DNA of 64,000 nucleotides from Siphonodentalium dalli (Eukaryota > Mollusca > Scaphopoda > Gadilida > Siphonodentaliidae): positions 131,755,989 to 131,819,988 of the forward strand of contig CP136068.1 in the NCBI GenBank assembly GCA_032622095.1, in the 5' to 3' direction. Made by a program: the position numbers and the translations under genes. The notes below the pieces were generated by a model. That model was not told the origin of the DNA and searched no databases. It saw only the letters and a list, made by a program, of their open reading frames with translations. Of the stretch, positions 10,682-25,600 are shown one piece after another (the first letter of the stretch is position 1; each line of letters opens with the position of its first letter).

Positions 10682-13600
10682 GTATGTCTGCAATTACAGT
10701 TCGACATGGCTTCCTGACCAAAGTCAAGACACGTTCACAAACACTGAAACAGTGGATTTTGGAAACTAGTTATACTTATACATGTACTTCCGGGTTTTCT
10801 GTCCGTCCGTCCACTGGTCCGTCCATTCATTTGTCGAGGCGTACTTTCATTCATTAACAATTGTCTGAATTGTCAGTTCTTAATTTCTCCTGTCGACCGT
10901 CCTCCTGTCCGTCATGTTGTTTCATTTGACTGACAGTCTATTCATCTAACTATCTGTCTGACAGCCTGCACGATTGAGTCAGTGAGTGACTCGGTGGGTG
11001 TGTGTGCAACGATTAATTATTTTCTAAAGTAAAGTTAATCTTAATTCTTATTCTTATGAAGTTATGCAAGTAATGACAAAAGTAATATGACATTGAATCA
11101 GTGGTGTCGTTATGATATTGTTATTATTACCACTTTAGAGGCCGTTCTCTAGTACTGATTAACAGTATTTTTATGGGAGGCCCTTTTCACATTTATTATT
11201 TATTTACCCTTAAGCGCAAATATTTGCGCTTAAAGCTTAATCGCAAATAACCTCTATCATTTGCGCTTAAGCGCAAATATTTGCACTTAAGTGCAAATCA
11301 TTTACGCTTAAGCGCAAATGATTTGCGCTGAAGCGCAAATAAAAATTAATATTCATTGATTCCCCCCTGAATTAATTTTAAATGGCACAGGCCTAAACAC
11401 ATCACTCAAGTCTATATAGGCCCACCATATGAGGGAAGCAATCCCCCAGTAACCCCTATAGATCCCTTTTATGACATGGATATTGGAAATGGTATAGATC
11501 TGTGCAGGATATGTCTCATTTATAAAATATACTTGATCTCTGTGATGGAGACACACATTCTTGGGGACAGGGATGCTGATAATATGAAAATAGGTTTTTT
11601 TCCCCCTATTTCAAGTCAATAAGTACACCATATGAAGGAAGCAAGTGCCCCGGTAACCCCTAATTCCATTTTTATGGCCATGGAAATGGTATATATATGT
11701 GCATGAGATATCCCTTTAATAAAATATACTAGAGCTCTGGGAGTGAGACACCAATTCCTGGGACACCAGGGACAGAGATGCTGATATATGCATATGGAAA
11801 TATGTTTTTTCTTCAACTTCGAGTCTGTATGGGGCTATTATTATGGGCCCATCATAATATACCATGAGATGGACTCAATCATTCACAATCAGAGGGAAGG
11901 AAGGGAGTGTTAGGTATTTGCGCTTAAGCGCAAATAAATTGATAGACTCATATTTGCGCTTAAGCGCAAATTATTTACTTAAGCGCAAATAAATAATAAA
12001 TGTGAAAAGGGCCTCCCATATATTTTACCCTCATGATAAGATTCCATATTTTTTTGGGCAAGTTTACCGGAAGCCACCGGCGGGCGTTAATAAAGCTCTA
12101 TTTTCATTAACGCCCACTTCCTGTTAAGTTACCGATCACAAGATCACACAAGGACAAGTGGTAATAATAGGCGCCATGGTTTATTAACGGCTCTCTAGGA
12201 ATAATTTTAACAGCTCTCTTGGACTGTTATAATCATTCCTGTCGGGCCGTTAATAAATCATAATGCCCTAAAAAATCATGTTATTGGTACCGGTATATTA
12301 ATTATTATAGCCAATGGCCATGGAATGCAAATTCCCATTTTGTTATTACGTATATAATTCAAAATACACTTAATTATAATTCGGTGGTAATTCCGTTACT
12401 CATAATTAAGCAGGTAATTCCATTACTCATAATTAAGCAGGGATACTACATCATGGAGAGGGTGCCATGGGGGCATATACATGTCCTACCATCGGACATA
12501 ACGGTACGCGTTAAGTTGTTTACTACGTTATTATAGTGAATTTTCTTTTCCGGTAAGAGCATTGTGGTCTGTAGAAAGCACGGAAATGCACTTAGCTGTC
12601 ACCAAAGATTTGACAAAATCCAATCATGGTAGACTATTTCAAATCGAATTGAATCAGATCAACGATTTCGCATCAAATCGAATCGATTAATAGCAGCCTA
12701 GAAGCACCCTAAGAACATTGCCTAATGTTACATACATTATTCTTAGCGTTATATCGCCGATAAAAGGAAATTTGAGACACAGCATGTATGGTTGCTCCAC
12801 TACGTGTGACATAAGATGCATATTATACAATGAATCTGCAATCTCAACCTACATAAATTTTATGTCGTCTGAGAACGTAGCTTTTTCTTACCCATTGAAT
12901 GCTAATGAGGACGAGGAGCATAAATGCTTCAATAATTGAGATATATTGGACTGATATTAAATTGATTACTAACTTTTCATCTTGTCTTATTTTCAGTGGC
13001 AATATTTGTAGATCACCACACTGTCTAGGATCATGTGAACATCTCTTCTGTCGGTGAGACATTTATACCATACAGTAATGTCCTAAATAATCGACCTCTA
13101 AACCACAGCAGAATTATGGGAAATATTTCAGGATTTAGTCTCGGTGAGAGCTTTCCGATGAATGGCAACAAGCCATATTTCTGACTAAATCCTGAAAAAT
13201 TTCCCATAATTATGCTGTGGTTAAAGGGTCATATACTTCAGGCATTACTGTACATTGTACATCTAGAGATGATCTGTTGGATAGATTAGTGATAATAATA
13301 TTTGAACTTTTGATGTCAGATTTTTTTTGCAATACTAATGCCATAAATATGTGAGTGCAGTGCTAAAATAACTATCCCAAAACAATTGATGTCTATTTGA
13401 CCAATAAATGTTGACAAATAATTTCCTTTTCATCCATTTTCATCAGTGTGTAATTAAGTCACACTGAATATTTATATGATGATCATTGGATATCAGTGAC
13501 AAGATATATAAGTTGACGAAGATTATCAGCTTCATGTGTTCTAAAATGTTGAGTTGCTAAATAAAAATAATTTTAATTTGTGCTAAACTCTGGAAGTTGC

Positions 13601-16600
13601 CAAATTTGATTTACAAATAGTTCTGCTCTTGTATTGGGACATGCTGAGTTATCAAAACAATGATGATTAATAGGTACTATTATGGTGTCCTGTCTTAACC
13701 CTCTCATGATGGGAGCTGCGCTGGTGCAGCTTTAAAGATCATGTGCCAGTGCAAGTTCTTATATATGCGAGTCTCCCATAGGGAGCCTCGCATATATATA
13801 AGAGAATGCACTGGCTTACAAGGTCAAGGTAAACATTGTTAGGCCAACGTATTTTCTTATATATATGAGGCCCATAACGGCAGACTTGCATAAATAAGAT
13901 AATGCACTGGCACAGTGCTTTTCGCAAAATTTCAGGAATCTCCGGCAATGGAAAGGTTAATCAATGTACAATACTTTACTGCTTTATGATAAAACTAACA
14001 AATAAGTGCATACATGTAATTATATTGGTATTTTTTATCAATTATTTTGTTTTTGGGCGTACTTTCTATTATCTTTCTTTGATCTTGTTACGACTTACCA
14101 GTATGTTGCTTTGAGATTGGATTACAGACTATACCACTAAGGCATTCAGATGGCTGATATGCGTCAGTTACGTTGTATCTGTTAACTCACGCAACAGAGA
14201 GATTCTATTTTCAATGCAGTGTAAGGCATAACACATACCTTTATTACCTTATATGGCGTGCATCATGACATTTCTTGTTTTCAATTGATAAAAGATGGCA
14301 GTTGTATTGGAACAAAGTCAAAATCGTCAATAAAGTATTAGTTGTAGCACTCTGCACTAATGTTCTGGTAATATTTGGACACCTTGAGAATCAGATTTGA
14401 TTTTAGGTGAAATACATTACATGTATGATGATACTCTCGGGCTCCAAATAAAAGTGCAGTCCCCAATAATAGTGCAGGGGGGGAAATTCCATTGAAAGTT
14501 AATAAAAGTGCAGACCCAAATAATAGTGCAGGGGGGAAATTCCATTGAAAGTTAATAAAAGTGCAGACCCAAATAATAGTGCAGGGGGGAAATTCCATTG
14601 AAAGTTAATAAAAGTGCAGACCCAAATAATAGTGCAGGGGGAAAATTCCATTGAAAGTTAATAAAAGTGCAGACCCAAATAATAGTGCAGGGGGGGGAAA
14701 TTCCATTGAAAGTTAATAAAAGTGCAGACCCAAATAATAGTGCAGGGGGGGAAATTCCATTGAAAGTTAATAAAAGTGCAGACCCAAATAATAGTGCAGG
14801 GGAAACTCTGAGCAAAACATCAACTGTTAAACATATTATTTTTACAGTTCATGTAGGTCAAGTATAGGAATCAACATAGTACGGTATGTGTCATGTGGTG
14901 TTTTATTCAGTATTTAAATGTTCACATGTGTGTCATATATTTGAATATGTACATGCATAAAGATATAAACTCATCATTTTGGTATCAGAGTCATATAGAA
15001 TTCTTGAGTTTGTGCTGATTTCAATTTTCATAGCCTCAAAATTAATAAACGTGCAGACCCAAATAAGCACTGTGCCGGGGGGAAATTTCCCAAGAAAATA
15101 ATAAACGTGCATGCATGTTTATTTGGAGCCCAAGAGTACTCTATCATTCTCACAAATATTATTTGTTAGTTGATCGGGGCAGAGTTTCAATATCTTTCTG
15201 TTCATATTGTGAACATCTTGAGGGCCTTTAATATACACTAATGCCCTACATAATCGACTCCTTAACCACAGCAGAATTATGGGTAATTTTTCAGGATTTA
15301 GTTGGAAATATGGCTTGTTGCCATTCATCGGAAATTTCTCAGTGAGAGCTTTCCGATGAATGGCAACAAACCCTATTTCCAACTAAATCCTGAAAAATTA
15401 CACATAATTCAGCTGTGGTTAAGGAGTCGATTATTTAGAGCATTACTGTATTTGCACCTTTTACAGCAAGTGCTGCAGTTCTCTGTTGGGTGAGAATTGT
15501 CCTGTGTGTTACCTGCCAGCCTACGCCAAGGATGTTCAGCTAAATCGACAGCTGCATAATATCATATCATTGTGTGAGCAACTTGAGAGAGTCATATCGC
15601 CATCAGAACCCGGTAAGTTTAGAGATAGACCTCAGTCTGCAAATATAGTGCCAGACATTTGCAGAATGAGGTCTCCAGAGAGTGAATTTAGTGATGCAAA
15701 CCTGCACAACAAATTCATTCTGCATGGCCTCATCTGCTGTGGGAGATCTACTAGTAGACTCAGATTTAAGTTCCCAGATGGTGAAGATGGTGATTTGCAC
15801 ACATTGGGCTAGTGCTGGGCGGTATTTAAGCATAAAAATACCGTGGTAAATCCCATAATCCTAAAACCATACCGCGGTATATCGTATTACCGACTATTTC
15901 AACTAATCCCTTAAAACCCCCGATGAGTAGTGATCGTTTGGTACACAAGTCAACTGTTTCTGTTTTTGGAGGAACTCGAATAGCTACACAGTTTACAATA
16001 AATAAGGAAACACATACACCCAATGCTTCGTTTTATTCAATTATGCAATTTATGGATTAACAAACAGTGGCAATGTATCATTTGTCTGCAAGTACATGTA
16101 TCATGCATGGATTGATGACAAGGTACGCTGATCTCAAATACAGGTAATAATTGCGAGTTGTGAAAGCATCGGGTGTGAATAAATATAATGCTTTTATATA
16201 TCCCGGGAAATAAGGCATATTACTTTCAATATATTTAACTTATAGAAGCTATTATTCACTTCCAAGTTGAATTATTATAAACCATACATATAAATCCACG
16301 TTTATGAATGTGATCAATCATTCCCACTCGATAACACCCCGGGAAATAATGAACTGTCCCACGCAATCAGTGGTTTAAAAATAGCACAGAATGATGCAAT
16401 CATAACTTGCAATATAATATTGGGCTGTATTTTGTCCCCGGTAGCAAAGGAATGCAAATGCAAATGACATACTCTCGGGCTCCAAATAAAAGTGCAGGGA
16501 GGAAATTCCATTGAAAGTTAATGTCAGGTCATAATGAATATTAAAATGAGGACCTCGATTCTAACACTGAGCGGTGATTGGCTGTTTCTACTATGTCAAT

Positions 16601-19600
16601 CATGGAAAGGTCAGGTCACAATGAATATTAAAATTAGGAACTGTGTGACTTGACAAATTTTTTTTAAAGTTGGAATTATCGACAGATTTCTCCTCTATAG
16701 AAATTGTTTACTGACAATTAATCTGTTGATTTGTATGAGTAAATAAATTATTAGCCGACAAGAAATCACTAAGTTCCAGATATTTAGTTGATCGTTTTTA
16801 ATGATAGTAAACTGTATAGGTGGTGAATTTAGAGACACATGTGGGCCATTGCTTCTGAGCCGGATCAATCCTAAAAAATATGCTCTCCGGAGACAATATT
16901 CGGTGGTTAAAATTTTATGAAATGCAACAGGTATGAATGTTTCTGATGGGAATTTGTGGTATTTATTGAAAGATGAATTCTTTGCCGATCCATCCGTGTA
17001 TATATCGTTATCATTACTAGGGTGAATGGGCTAAATTTGTGCGACTTCCGAGCGATGGTGAAACGTTGAATTTCTACAGTGCCCCTTGTCTATATAATGT
17101 TCCATTAATGCGAAGAAGGCGCGTATATAGAGGCGGCATATATGGGCAGTGCAAAAGGGGGGCGGAGTGCGTTACAGGCCCCTGTGGTTTCAACAATGAT
17201 GATTCAATTAATGACAGTCGCTGAGATAACAAAAGGTTAATCGAGTACAGATCTACTCAAGTGGAAACAAGCAAGAATGTGTGTCTAAACAAAAGAATTA
17301 TGACAAAGCATTGATACATATTGTATCATTGTGCCATGTGAGGTCTGAATACAAACTTAGCCTGGATAACGCTAAACATATATCTGCATAGCTACCTTGA
17401 TTGTATTGAAATTAACACTGTTCTATTTTTCGTGCACCAGTCTGGTTGGCGGATTCTTGAATATCAAACATTTGGGAGTAGGAAAAAGTCATATGATGGA
17501 CTCCAAGTACATTATCTATGGTAGTGTTGGTGACACTGGGGCTGCTAGGCTTATAATTTTGACCTTTATTTTTCAGGTAAAACTGAACCTAACATCTCAG
17601 GTGACAAAGACTTAACAGTTATAAAAAATAGGAAAGTAGATCGTAGCGAAGCAGACTGCACAGCTCACACAAAACCAAAGGTTTTCGATTTTAACACAAG
17701 TCTTCAATGTCAACAAAAGCTGGACAAGAAAAATGTCAAAAAGCTAACGCGATTTACGAGGGCAGAAAGTACCTCCAGCTCGGATGGCATAATTGCAGAC
17801 ACACCTAGAGAAGATGTGAGAAAAAATCTTCCAAATAATCAGAATGAATCAAGAGAAGTTGCCCAGAGAAGACAGAGAAATAATCCGAAAAATGGTGATG
17901 ATAAAAGGAATCTGGTTTTCGTTCAACCGGACAAACTGGAACATCAACTTACAAATAACGTCGGGTTCAATAGAATTTCTGAAGATGACTCTTCTGGTCT
18001 AACCAAGCTGAAATTCAGAAATAAAACTAGGCAACATAAAACTGAAAAGTTGCAGTCAGTACATAGTTCCACTACTTCAGAAAACATCACTTCATCAGAG
18101 GGCGAAGTTCTGACTGATCAAAGCAAAATTAACAAGTCAGTAAATTTACCATCAGGAACGAAAAATATATGCAGACAGAAAGCGACCCGAGCACAAGTGA
18201 AAAAGGTGGATATACCAAGTTCAGTAACTCTAACGCCAAATAAACCAACTCCCGACAGACAGAAAAAGAAACTTGCTAAAGAAGCAGATGATACTCCAGC
18301 TGCAAAAAGGAGACGGAGTTGTCCTCCCTTTGTTGACCTGGTTAACACTCCAGAGCAGACGCCTAAGAGTAGACATCGATCATGGGCTTCTACGATCAAA
18401 ATCCAAAGAACTCCGACAGCGTCACCAGGATCGATGGGTGATAAGAAATCTTTAGCCGGATCGGCGACGAAGAAGCAGAAGAATATCGGTGGCGTTAAAC
18501 GGAATGCTAAAGGTGAAACACCACTTCATGTTGCTGCTATAAAGGTTAGTTTTATATAGGATCAGGCCTCATTATATGGTGATGATGGACTTTTGCAGAA
18601 TGAGGTCCCAATGGTGAATTTAGTGACTCTGCCTCGTACAGCGGGCTAGCATCACAATATTCATCCTCTGGAGACCTCATTGTGCAAATGCCATATTTTG
18701 AGGCCTGAATAGGATGATGATACAGATATACACAGAACGACATGATGTGTAAAGGGGTTTGTCGATACGGCACGAGTGCTGTTGCGGAAGGATAGAACGA
18801 GAGGCGCTTGCGCCTCGCTATCTTTCCACAACAGCACGAGTGCCGTATCGACAAACCCATTTACACATCATGTCGTTCTGTGTTTATTACACGCTTTGCG
18901 TCCTAGAATCCGTGCATTAAAAAAACAGGATTAGAAGGTTTATTTAGGCTCATACAGGGCGTGTTTGTCATGTGTGATGATTCTTTTATTTAAATAGTTC
19001 CAGTTTCATGGTTGAGATGAACGTCATGTATGTCATTTTATGTCAACAAGATGCGTATGGAACATACGTTCCATACGGATTTGTAAATATGGAACAGCAA
19101 TAACACTGTACTTCTAGGAACAAGCGTGTAATAACTAGAGTTCCTGCAGGACCTTGGATTCAAGGAAGAGACTTCAATGACTTTAAAACCTAGAAATTGT
19201 ACATAGATTTGAATTCTGTGCATTGAAAAGACTTGAATTCCTGCAAGAAAACACAGGGCTTAAAATTCGTACGAAAAGCAGAATCGATTCTCGCAAATGA
19301 TTCTCGCAAAGTGAAACATGAGAATCAAGTTTGATTCTTGCATACATGTATCTATGGCTCTATGCTTTGTTATATAAAGACATTATATCATAGCTATTAT
19401 GCAAGGTTGTTTTTTTTTCAATTGGCTAACAGTAAATCTTTAAAATTGAAAACTATACATATACAATAAATAGTGCAATTCTGCATTCCCGTCACATTCA
19501 CATCAACACATTTCACTGAAGACACAGGGAGAGGCTAAACTTGATTAAGATTTGAAAGTAAGATATTACTGTTGAGAAATTGACTCAGTGTATTGAATTT

Positions 19601-22600
19601 TCAAAACTTTCCTGGGGGATGCCCTTCAAACCGTCTAACATAGAAGAGCAATACACCATATACGGTATACCCCTCCCAACCAACTTGTGGCATAATCAGG
19701 ATTTGATTTTGATTCTCATACCCTCAAACTTGTGAATTGGCTTTGATTCTCACAGAAATGAATGGATTTTAAGGCCTAAACAAGCACTTGAAGTGAGCGC
19801 AATTGATTCCACAGTATCTTTCTGGGATTATGGTAAGACTCTCTGGACAGGCAATTCCAGGCCTTGAAAATCCTTGAATTTGACTCACATGGGACCTTGA
19901 AAATTAGCCTAGAATTTGTGATTATCCTTGACTGTGAGATCCCTCTGATAGAATAGGATACTTTATATCCAATATACGCATGTTAATACACAAACATGCC
20001 GACATATAACCAAGTTTTGCTATTGTATATTATGAAAGGGTAATCTATAGTAAAGGTTTACTGTCTCCTTGCTGCCCCCTTTACAAATTGTGCAGGATAC
20101 TTAATTATAGACCAGTCCTAAATAAGTAGGTAAATGTATGGGATGGGTATGATTGTTCTGTGTGGTTGTGATGGGCATTAACACTTTCTATACTGAATGA
20201 ATTCTCCCATTCAGTTATAAAGGTATACACTGGAATGGTCTATTATTCATTTGGAGGGGTGTTCAGGTAATAAAATTAGACAGACTCAAAAACAGATAAT
20301 AAAGAGCAGAATTACTCATATTCATTGATGGGAATGTTCAGATAATAAGTTCAAGAAACAATCTATTTGTTGAACTTATTATCTGAATATTTCATTAAGG
20401 AAAGGAACTACTCATCAATGCGTATTTAGTATTGAAAGGATTAAAGATATGTATAAAGGACGTCGTCTGTTAAAGGGTACGGTCTTATTTTAATATCATA
20501 ATTGGGTCAAAATCAGTCTATATGTGGAGCTCTGTGGTCCAGTGGTTAGCGTGTCCGACTTCTATTCGCTGTAAACACATCGATATGGGTTCGCAGCACG
20601 TTGCCGGTCATTGAGTCTCCACATAGCAGGGGCTTGGCCCATTTGAGCGACGTGAAATTGTTAGATTGCTCGGTTTTTCAAAACCCACGCCAAGTTGTGA
20701 CCCTTGAACAAGGTCGCTCGTACTGTGTTGGCTTCGCATCACTCATGCATTAAAAGAGTACCAGTCAGCTTGTCATACTGATGAGTATCAGAGCATGTTC
20801 TGATCAAACTAGAGCAGCGCCTGCAATGGCTGCAGCCGGTTCATTGGTTGGCTTGTACAAATGACTTGGGTAATATTGTACCAAGCGTGTTAGAGCAAGT
20901 ACTAGTAATTGGTTATTCGCTATATAAAACTGGTCATTATATTATTATTATTATTTCTATACACAGATATTATAGTATTTAAAATTCTCATGCTATTTCC
21001 AACAAAAACAACAAAACTTAAAACAATTTTCGGTCCTCTTTTGACAGTTCAAATTAATTTATTAATTTCCGATGGAATGCTTTTATCTGATAGAAACCAA
21101 AGCATCCAATTGGATTTTGATACACTGAATCTTTGAAATTGTACAAAATATAAAAAACATAACACTCTTCGTAGGGAGATGTTGAGAAGATAAGAGAACA
21201 CCTGAAAGATGGAGCTGATCCCAACCTCCGAGATAACGCTGGCTGGACGCCATTGGTTTGTATACCGATTATAGTAGGTTACATGACTCCGAACTTAAAT
21301 GGGTACTGTACACTAAATCCGGCAATTTATGGGACCATCTCATTTTCATTATAATTACCATGTTGTTTGCATCGTTCATAGAGCACATGAGTGTATTTTG
21401 CAGTAATCCATGGCTCAAATTCATTCATTTGTTGCATATATTCTGTTGAGTATAATAGGAGATGGTCCGGATTGGTCCCGGCAGAAAGAAAACAATCTCA
21501 AATTTTCAATCAGAAAAAAAATCCATTTTTCAGCTTTATATCGATGAGTTCATTCGGAATTTGAGGTTACCTCTTACTAAATTCAATGAGTCATCTCTGT
21601 TTACCTAACTCATATTTAAATTTGCACACTACTATTTTTTGCGCACCCGTCGCTGCGCGAATTTAAAACAGCGAAAAATAATATGACTCCTGAGTTTAAA
21701 CTAATTAAGTACAGGGAAAACAATATTGATGGTTAATATATAAATTAAGGTAACGTCAACAATGTTGAAATGCTTGTAAGAAATACAAATATTCTAGTAT
21801 TACATACATGTATGTCCTCATTTCCACCACCCTGGATTGACACCGTAACATACAGTCTGAGATAGTTATATCATCACAACCCGCAGCCAAATGTTGAATT
21901 TTCTGAAGTCAGTTTCCTTCGCTGTTGTGGTTTCTGTTTTCGAGTTCATTTCATTTATGTCCAGTTCATAACTATTTCAAGATAATAATTATTTGGAGCT
22001 TATAAACACCCATCAATGCAACAAAAGGATGATACAATTATACAGGATGTAAATATGCCGTGATTGTGTTTAATATACACATGTGTTTTCAAGAACTGAA
22101 ACTTTCATTTGGATACAAGACGTAATTTTACGAGAAAAAAAATTGTCAGTTTTGAATTTGCGCAGATAGGTGCGCAAATTTAAAATGCGCGAATTTAAAA
22201 CTGAACGAAAAATAGTACTGCATGAATTTAAATACGAGAAAGGAAAATAAAAAACGGGTTACCAAATTCCAGACAAGAAGGAGTTGGCAAAATCAACCCA
22301 TGCAATTACCTTTGATCCATCATAAGATTTTATATTTTTGTTCTCCTTTTCATAGCATGAGGCGTGTAACCATGGATATGATGCTATAGTAGCTGAGCTG
22401 CTGGATAATGGTGCAATGATTAACATCCCTGGAACAGATAACGATACACCACTGCACGATGCTGTATCAAACTATAGGCTGGTGTGTGTCAAGGTGCTCA
22501 TCTCAAAGGGAGCTAATATTAACGCCAGGTCAGTTCAGAGCTATTCCCCTTTTAATTTTCCTGTCTAACTGTTTTATATTCAATGGATTCTCCCCCACTC

Positions 22601-25600
22601 GGTTATAAAAGTATACAATGGAATGGTCTATTATTCATCTGCAGGGATTTCAGGAAAACTGAGCAGACGACAGATCATAGAGAGGTTCTGCTTGTAGCTT
22701 GTGACTTTTATCTTTATAGAAATTAACCTATCAGGAGATTATTTGGATGTTTATCACTGAAAAATAGCCATTTCCTTGCAGTTGAGACAACAAGCAGGAA
22801 CATTGAAGCTTCATATAGAAACCAAATTAAAACAGATTGTCTTTTATGCTGCATCAAGCGATAAATCTTGGAATCGTTACTTTGGCCAGTTAATGACTTT
22901 AGTCCTCTTGAGTCATATTTGGGATCGCCAACCCTCTTGGGAGAAATGTTGGGCTCAATTTCTGTTTATGGGGACACCCTCCTCCCCGTGCCCACCCACC
23001 GTTAATGAGCAATTTGGAATACATTTTTGCAATGTTGCATTGAAAATGGTGTCCTTTATTGATTCCCAATTTAATGATTTCAAATTTAACCAAAAAAACA
23101 ACATGTTTGGTCATTTTTTTAACTTATTATCTGAACATTTCCTATGGGAGCTACTCGCCAGTTAGTATTTAATGTAGAAAGGGTTTATAATGAATAATCT
23201 ATTCCGGTTGTGCTTAGAGATACAAGTCAGATTTGTTTACTTTCCGATTTAGGCGGGAATCTCCTGGTATCCAGCACCATCTCCCGCACTCCAGATCGGG
23301 AAACAGTTTCTCATGAATTTCAGTATATTTGAAAGACAAATATATCCTCAACACTTGCAGCTAACTGATATACAATAGCAGTCACAAAAAGACTATATAA
23401 ATGCAAATTAAACAGGCTGTGTAATTAGCCTGGGATAATTAATCTCCACTTGACTATCCAAAGCTTAACTCATGACACCTCCCGTTCAATTAAATTAGTG
23501 TGGACACAAAGAAACCAAGCAGTTTTACTGACCACAGTATCATAATTATTCATCCAGCAAAAACAGAATCATGGTGTTTACTGAAAGTTGTAGAAAGAAG
23601 TGACTACATCTCATGTAATAACAGAACGAGCCAAGTCCATGACAATTTCTTCCTTGATGTTTGGCAGTTATTTTATTGTTCAAGTTAAACTGTATGTTAA
23701 TGTTTTTTTTATGCTGTTACTCATATGATGTTATTTGGTAATAAATTGAGTAAATCAAGAAAGATTTCAGTCATAAAAACTCTCACGAATTTGTGCCAGA
23801 TCTCCCAAATTTTTAAGATGAATATCCCGAAACGGCACACCAGAAGATAACATGTCCGATACTAGTAGCTACATAACAATGATTTAATCATATTCAATGT
23901 ACTACCCACATACAAGACGTCAGCATTTGACAGTCATGAGTAGTTGGACATCAGGACTTATATGGTCGGAAATATACAAATGAAGCAACGGAATGAGTTT
24001 TCAGATGTGTAATGTCATCCATTAGTAATTTGAAACATCACGAAGTTGTGAAAAAGTATTGAGTATTCCACACATATATACAGAAAAAAAGTTTTGAAGC
24101 TGATCTGAAAATTGCTCGAAAATGCAACATTTTGTTGAGGAATTAAAAAAGTGGTATCTATTGACCCTTTCTATACTAAACACTCATTGATGAGTAGTTA
24201 TCCTGTAGGAAATGTTAAGATAATAAGTATTGGTTGTTTGTTGAACTTATTGTCTGAACATAGGACTCTTTCTGTACTTTTACTAGCTGTCGTCTGCTTA
24301 TATTACCTGTATATCCCTCCAAACAAATAATAGACCGTTCCGATGTACACTTTTTTAACTTGGTGAGAGAATCCATTTAGTATAGAAGAGGTTAAATACC
24401 AAGATTTATAATTACATAGTCACAGTAACATGGACGTCTAATGTTCTATATTATGAACAGTATGTAGAATAGATTATCTGATCTGAAAATTAGGATATTT
24501 TCTAAAATAGTTTTAGGTCGATTTTATGACAGCTAAAACTATAAATATATATATATATATTTTATGATCATCAGAAACATTCACGGATATACACCAAAAG
24601 ATCTGGCAAGAACTGAAGAAATGAAAAATCTGTTCAACTATATCCCAATCTGTGATGAGGGAGATCCACTTTCAATGGAACAGGTATTGCATTATTTTAG
24701 CACTTTCATCATCATCATCATTATGAAGCGAAATTATACCAAGTACATGTTATTCGTCCACTTACAATTTTATAATCCCATAAACACAACACAAAATATG
24801 TTGATTGCCTATAATTACGCCCCCAGCACATTAATTTCAACATATTTGAAATAATTATCTCAAATCCGTCTGTTATAAAAAAAAAATCACAATTTCCCCA
24901 TTGTTCGAGTATCCAGTTTGAACAATTGGACGAAATTTTTTGGCTGATTTTGCTAATGAAGAAACTGCATGATAAAAGAAGTTCAAGGCCGCTCAAGTCA
25001 CGATTGACTTGAGCATAAACAAAATGAAACTGACGCGGAGGAACAACTAACAATTGTGTCATTAAAAATAACTTTTCGAATTGGAAAATACACAAAAGAT
25101 ACTATATGAATTTGACGTGAATCCGCATAATGCATTGACATTCTGCAATTATATCACAAATTTGTAATTACACCTTCCAAAATTGAATTTGAAGTTTGCC
25201 GATTCACAGTCATCTGTAAACCATCTAATTATTACAGGTGAAGTCAGTTATCGCCACAACCATGCTATTTGCCAACCATTTGGAGCTAAATTGTTGTTTG
25301 GCATCTTTTATTATAAAAAAATTCAACAAAGCAGTCAGTTTTAACTTTGAAGCGAAAACTTTCAAGTCACAGAGAAATGATTGGTAACAAAGGACACACC
25401 ATAAACAATCTAGGTAAATCTCCCCGGGGACAATCGACTCGCATGAATGTTAGTTAACCCTTCCAGAATTCCTACACCAGTGACTTGGCCACTTACATGT
25501 ACATCTTTATCGAGAAAACAAGCAACAAGTAACTAAGGTTTTTTTAGGACTTGTCCAATCAGAATCGAGGACAATGAAGGAGAAAAATAGAGGTGTAATT

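Noticed and set aside
14452-14805. CRISPR-like direct repeats
   Set aside because: No spacers, units are contiguous, and this is an animal genome.
14338-14867. Open frames of 66-87 codons on both strands
   Set aside because: They are the 54-bp tandem repeat read through; the unit length is a multiple of three, so frames stay open without selection.
15486-15812. 108-codon frame taken as one small protein
   Set aside because: Only its first part (to 15612) is BARD1 exon 3; after the GTAAGT donor it runs into a hAT-like MITE.
20524-20600. A functional tRNA gene
   Set aside because: A and B boxes are present but the cloverleaf is not continuous and a long SINE-like body follows.
22776-23165. 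130-codon frame in BARD1 intron 6 as a gene
   Set aside because: No motif or homology I recognise. It lies between two halves of a TTAA MITE-like repeat and reads into the repeat at its end.
24993-25014. GCTCAAGTCA...TGACTTGAGC hairpin as a regulatory RNA
   Set aside because: Only a 10-bp arm and no supporting context; may be chance in AT-rich intron DNA.
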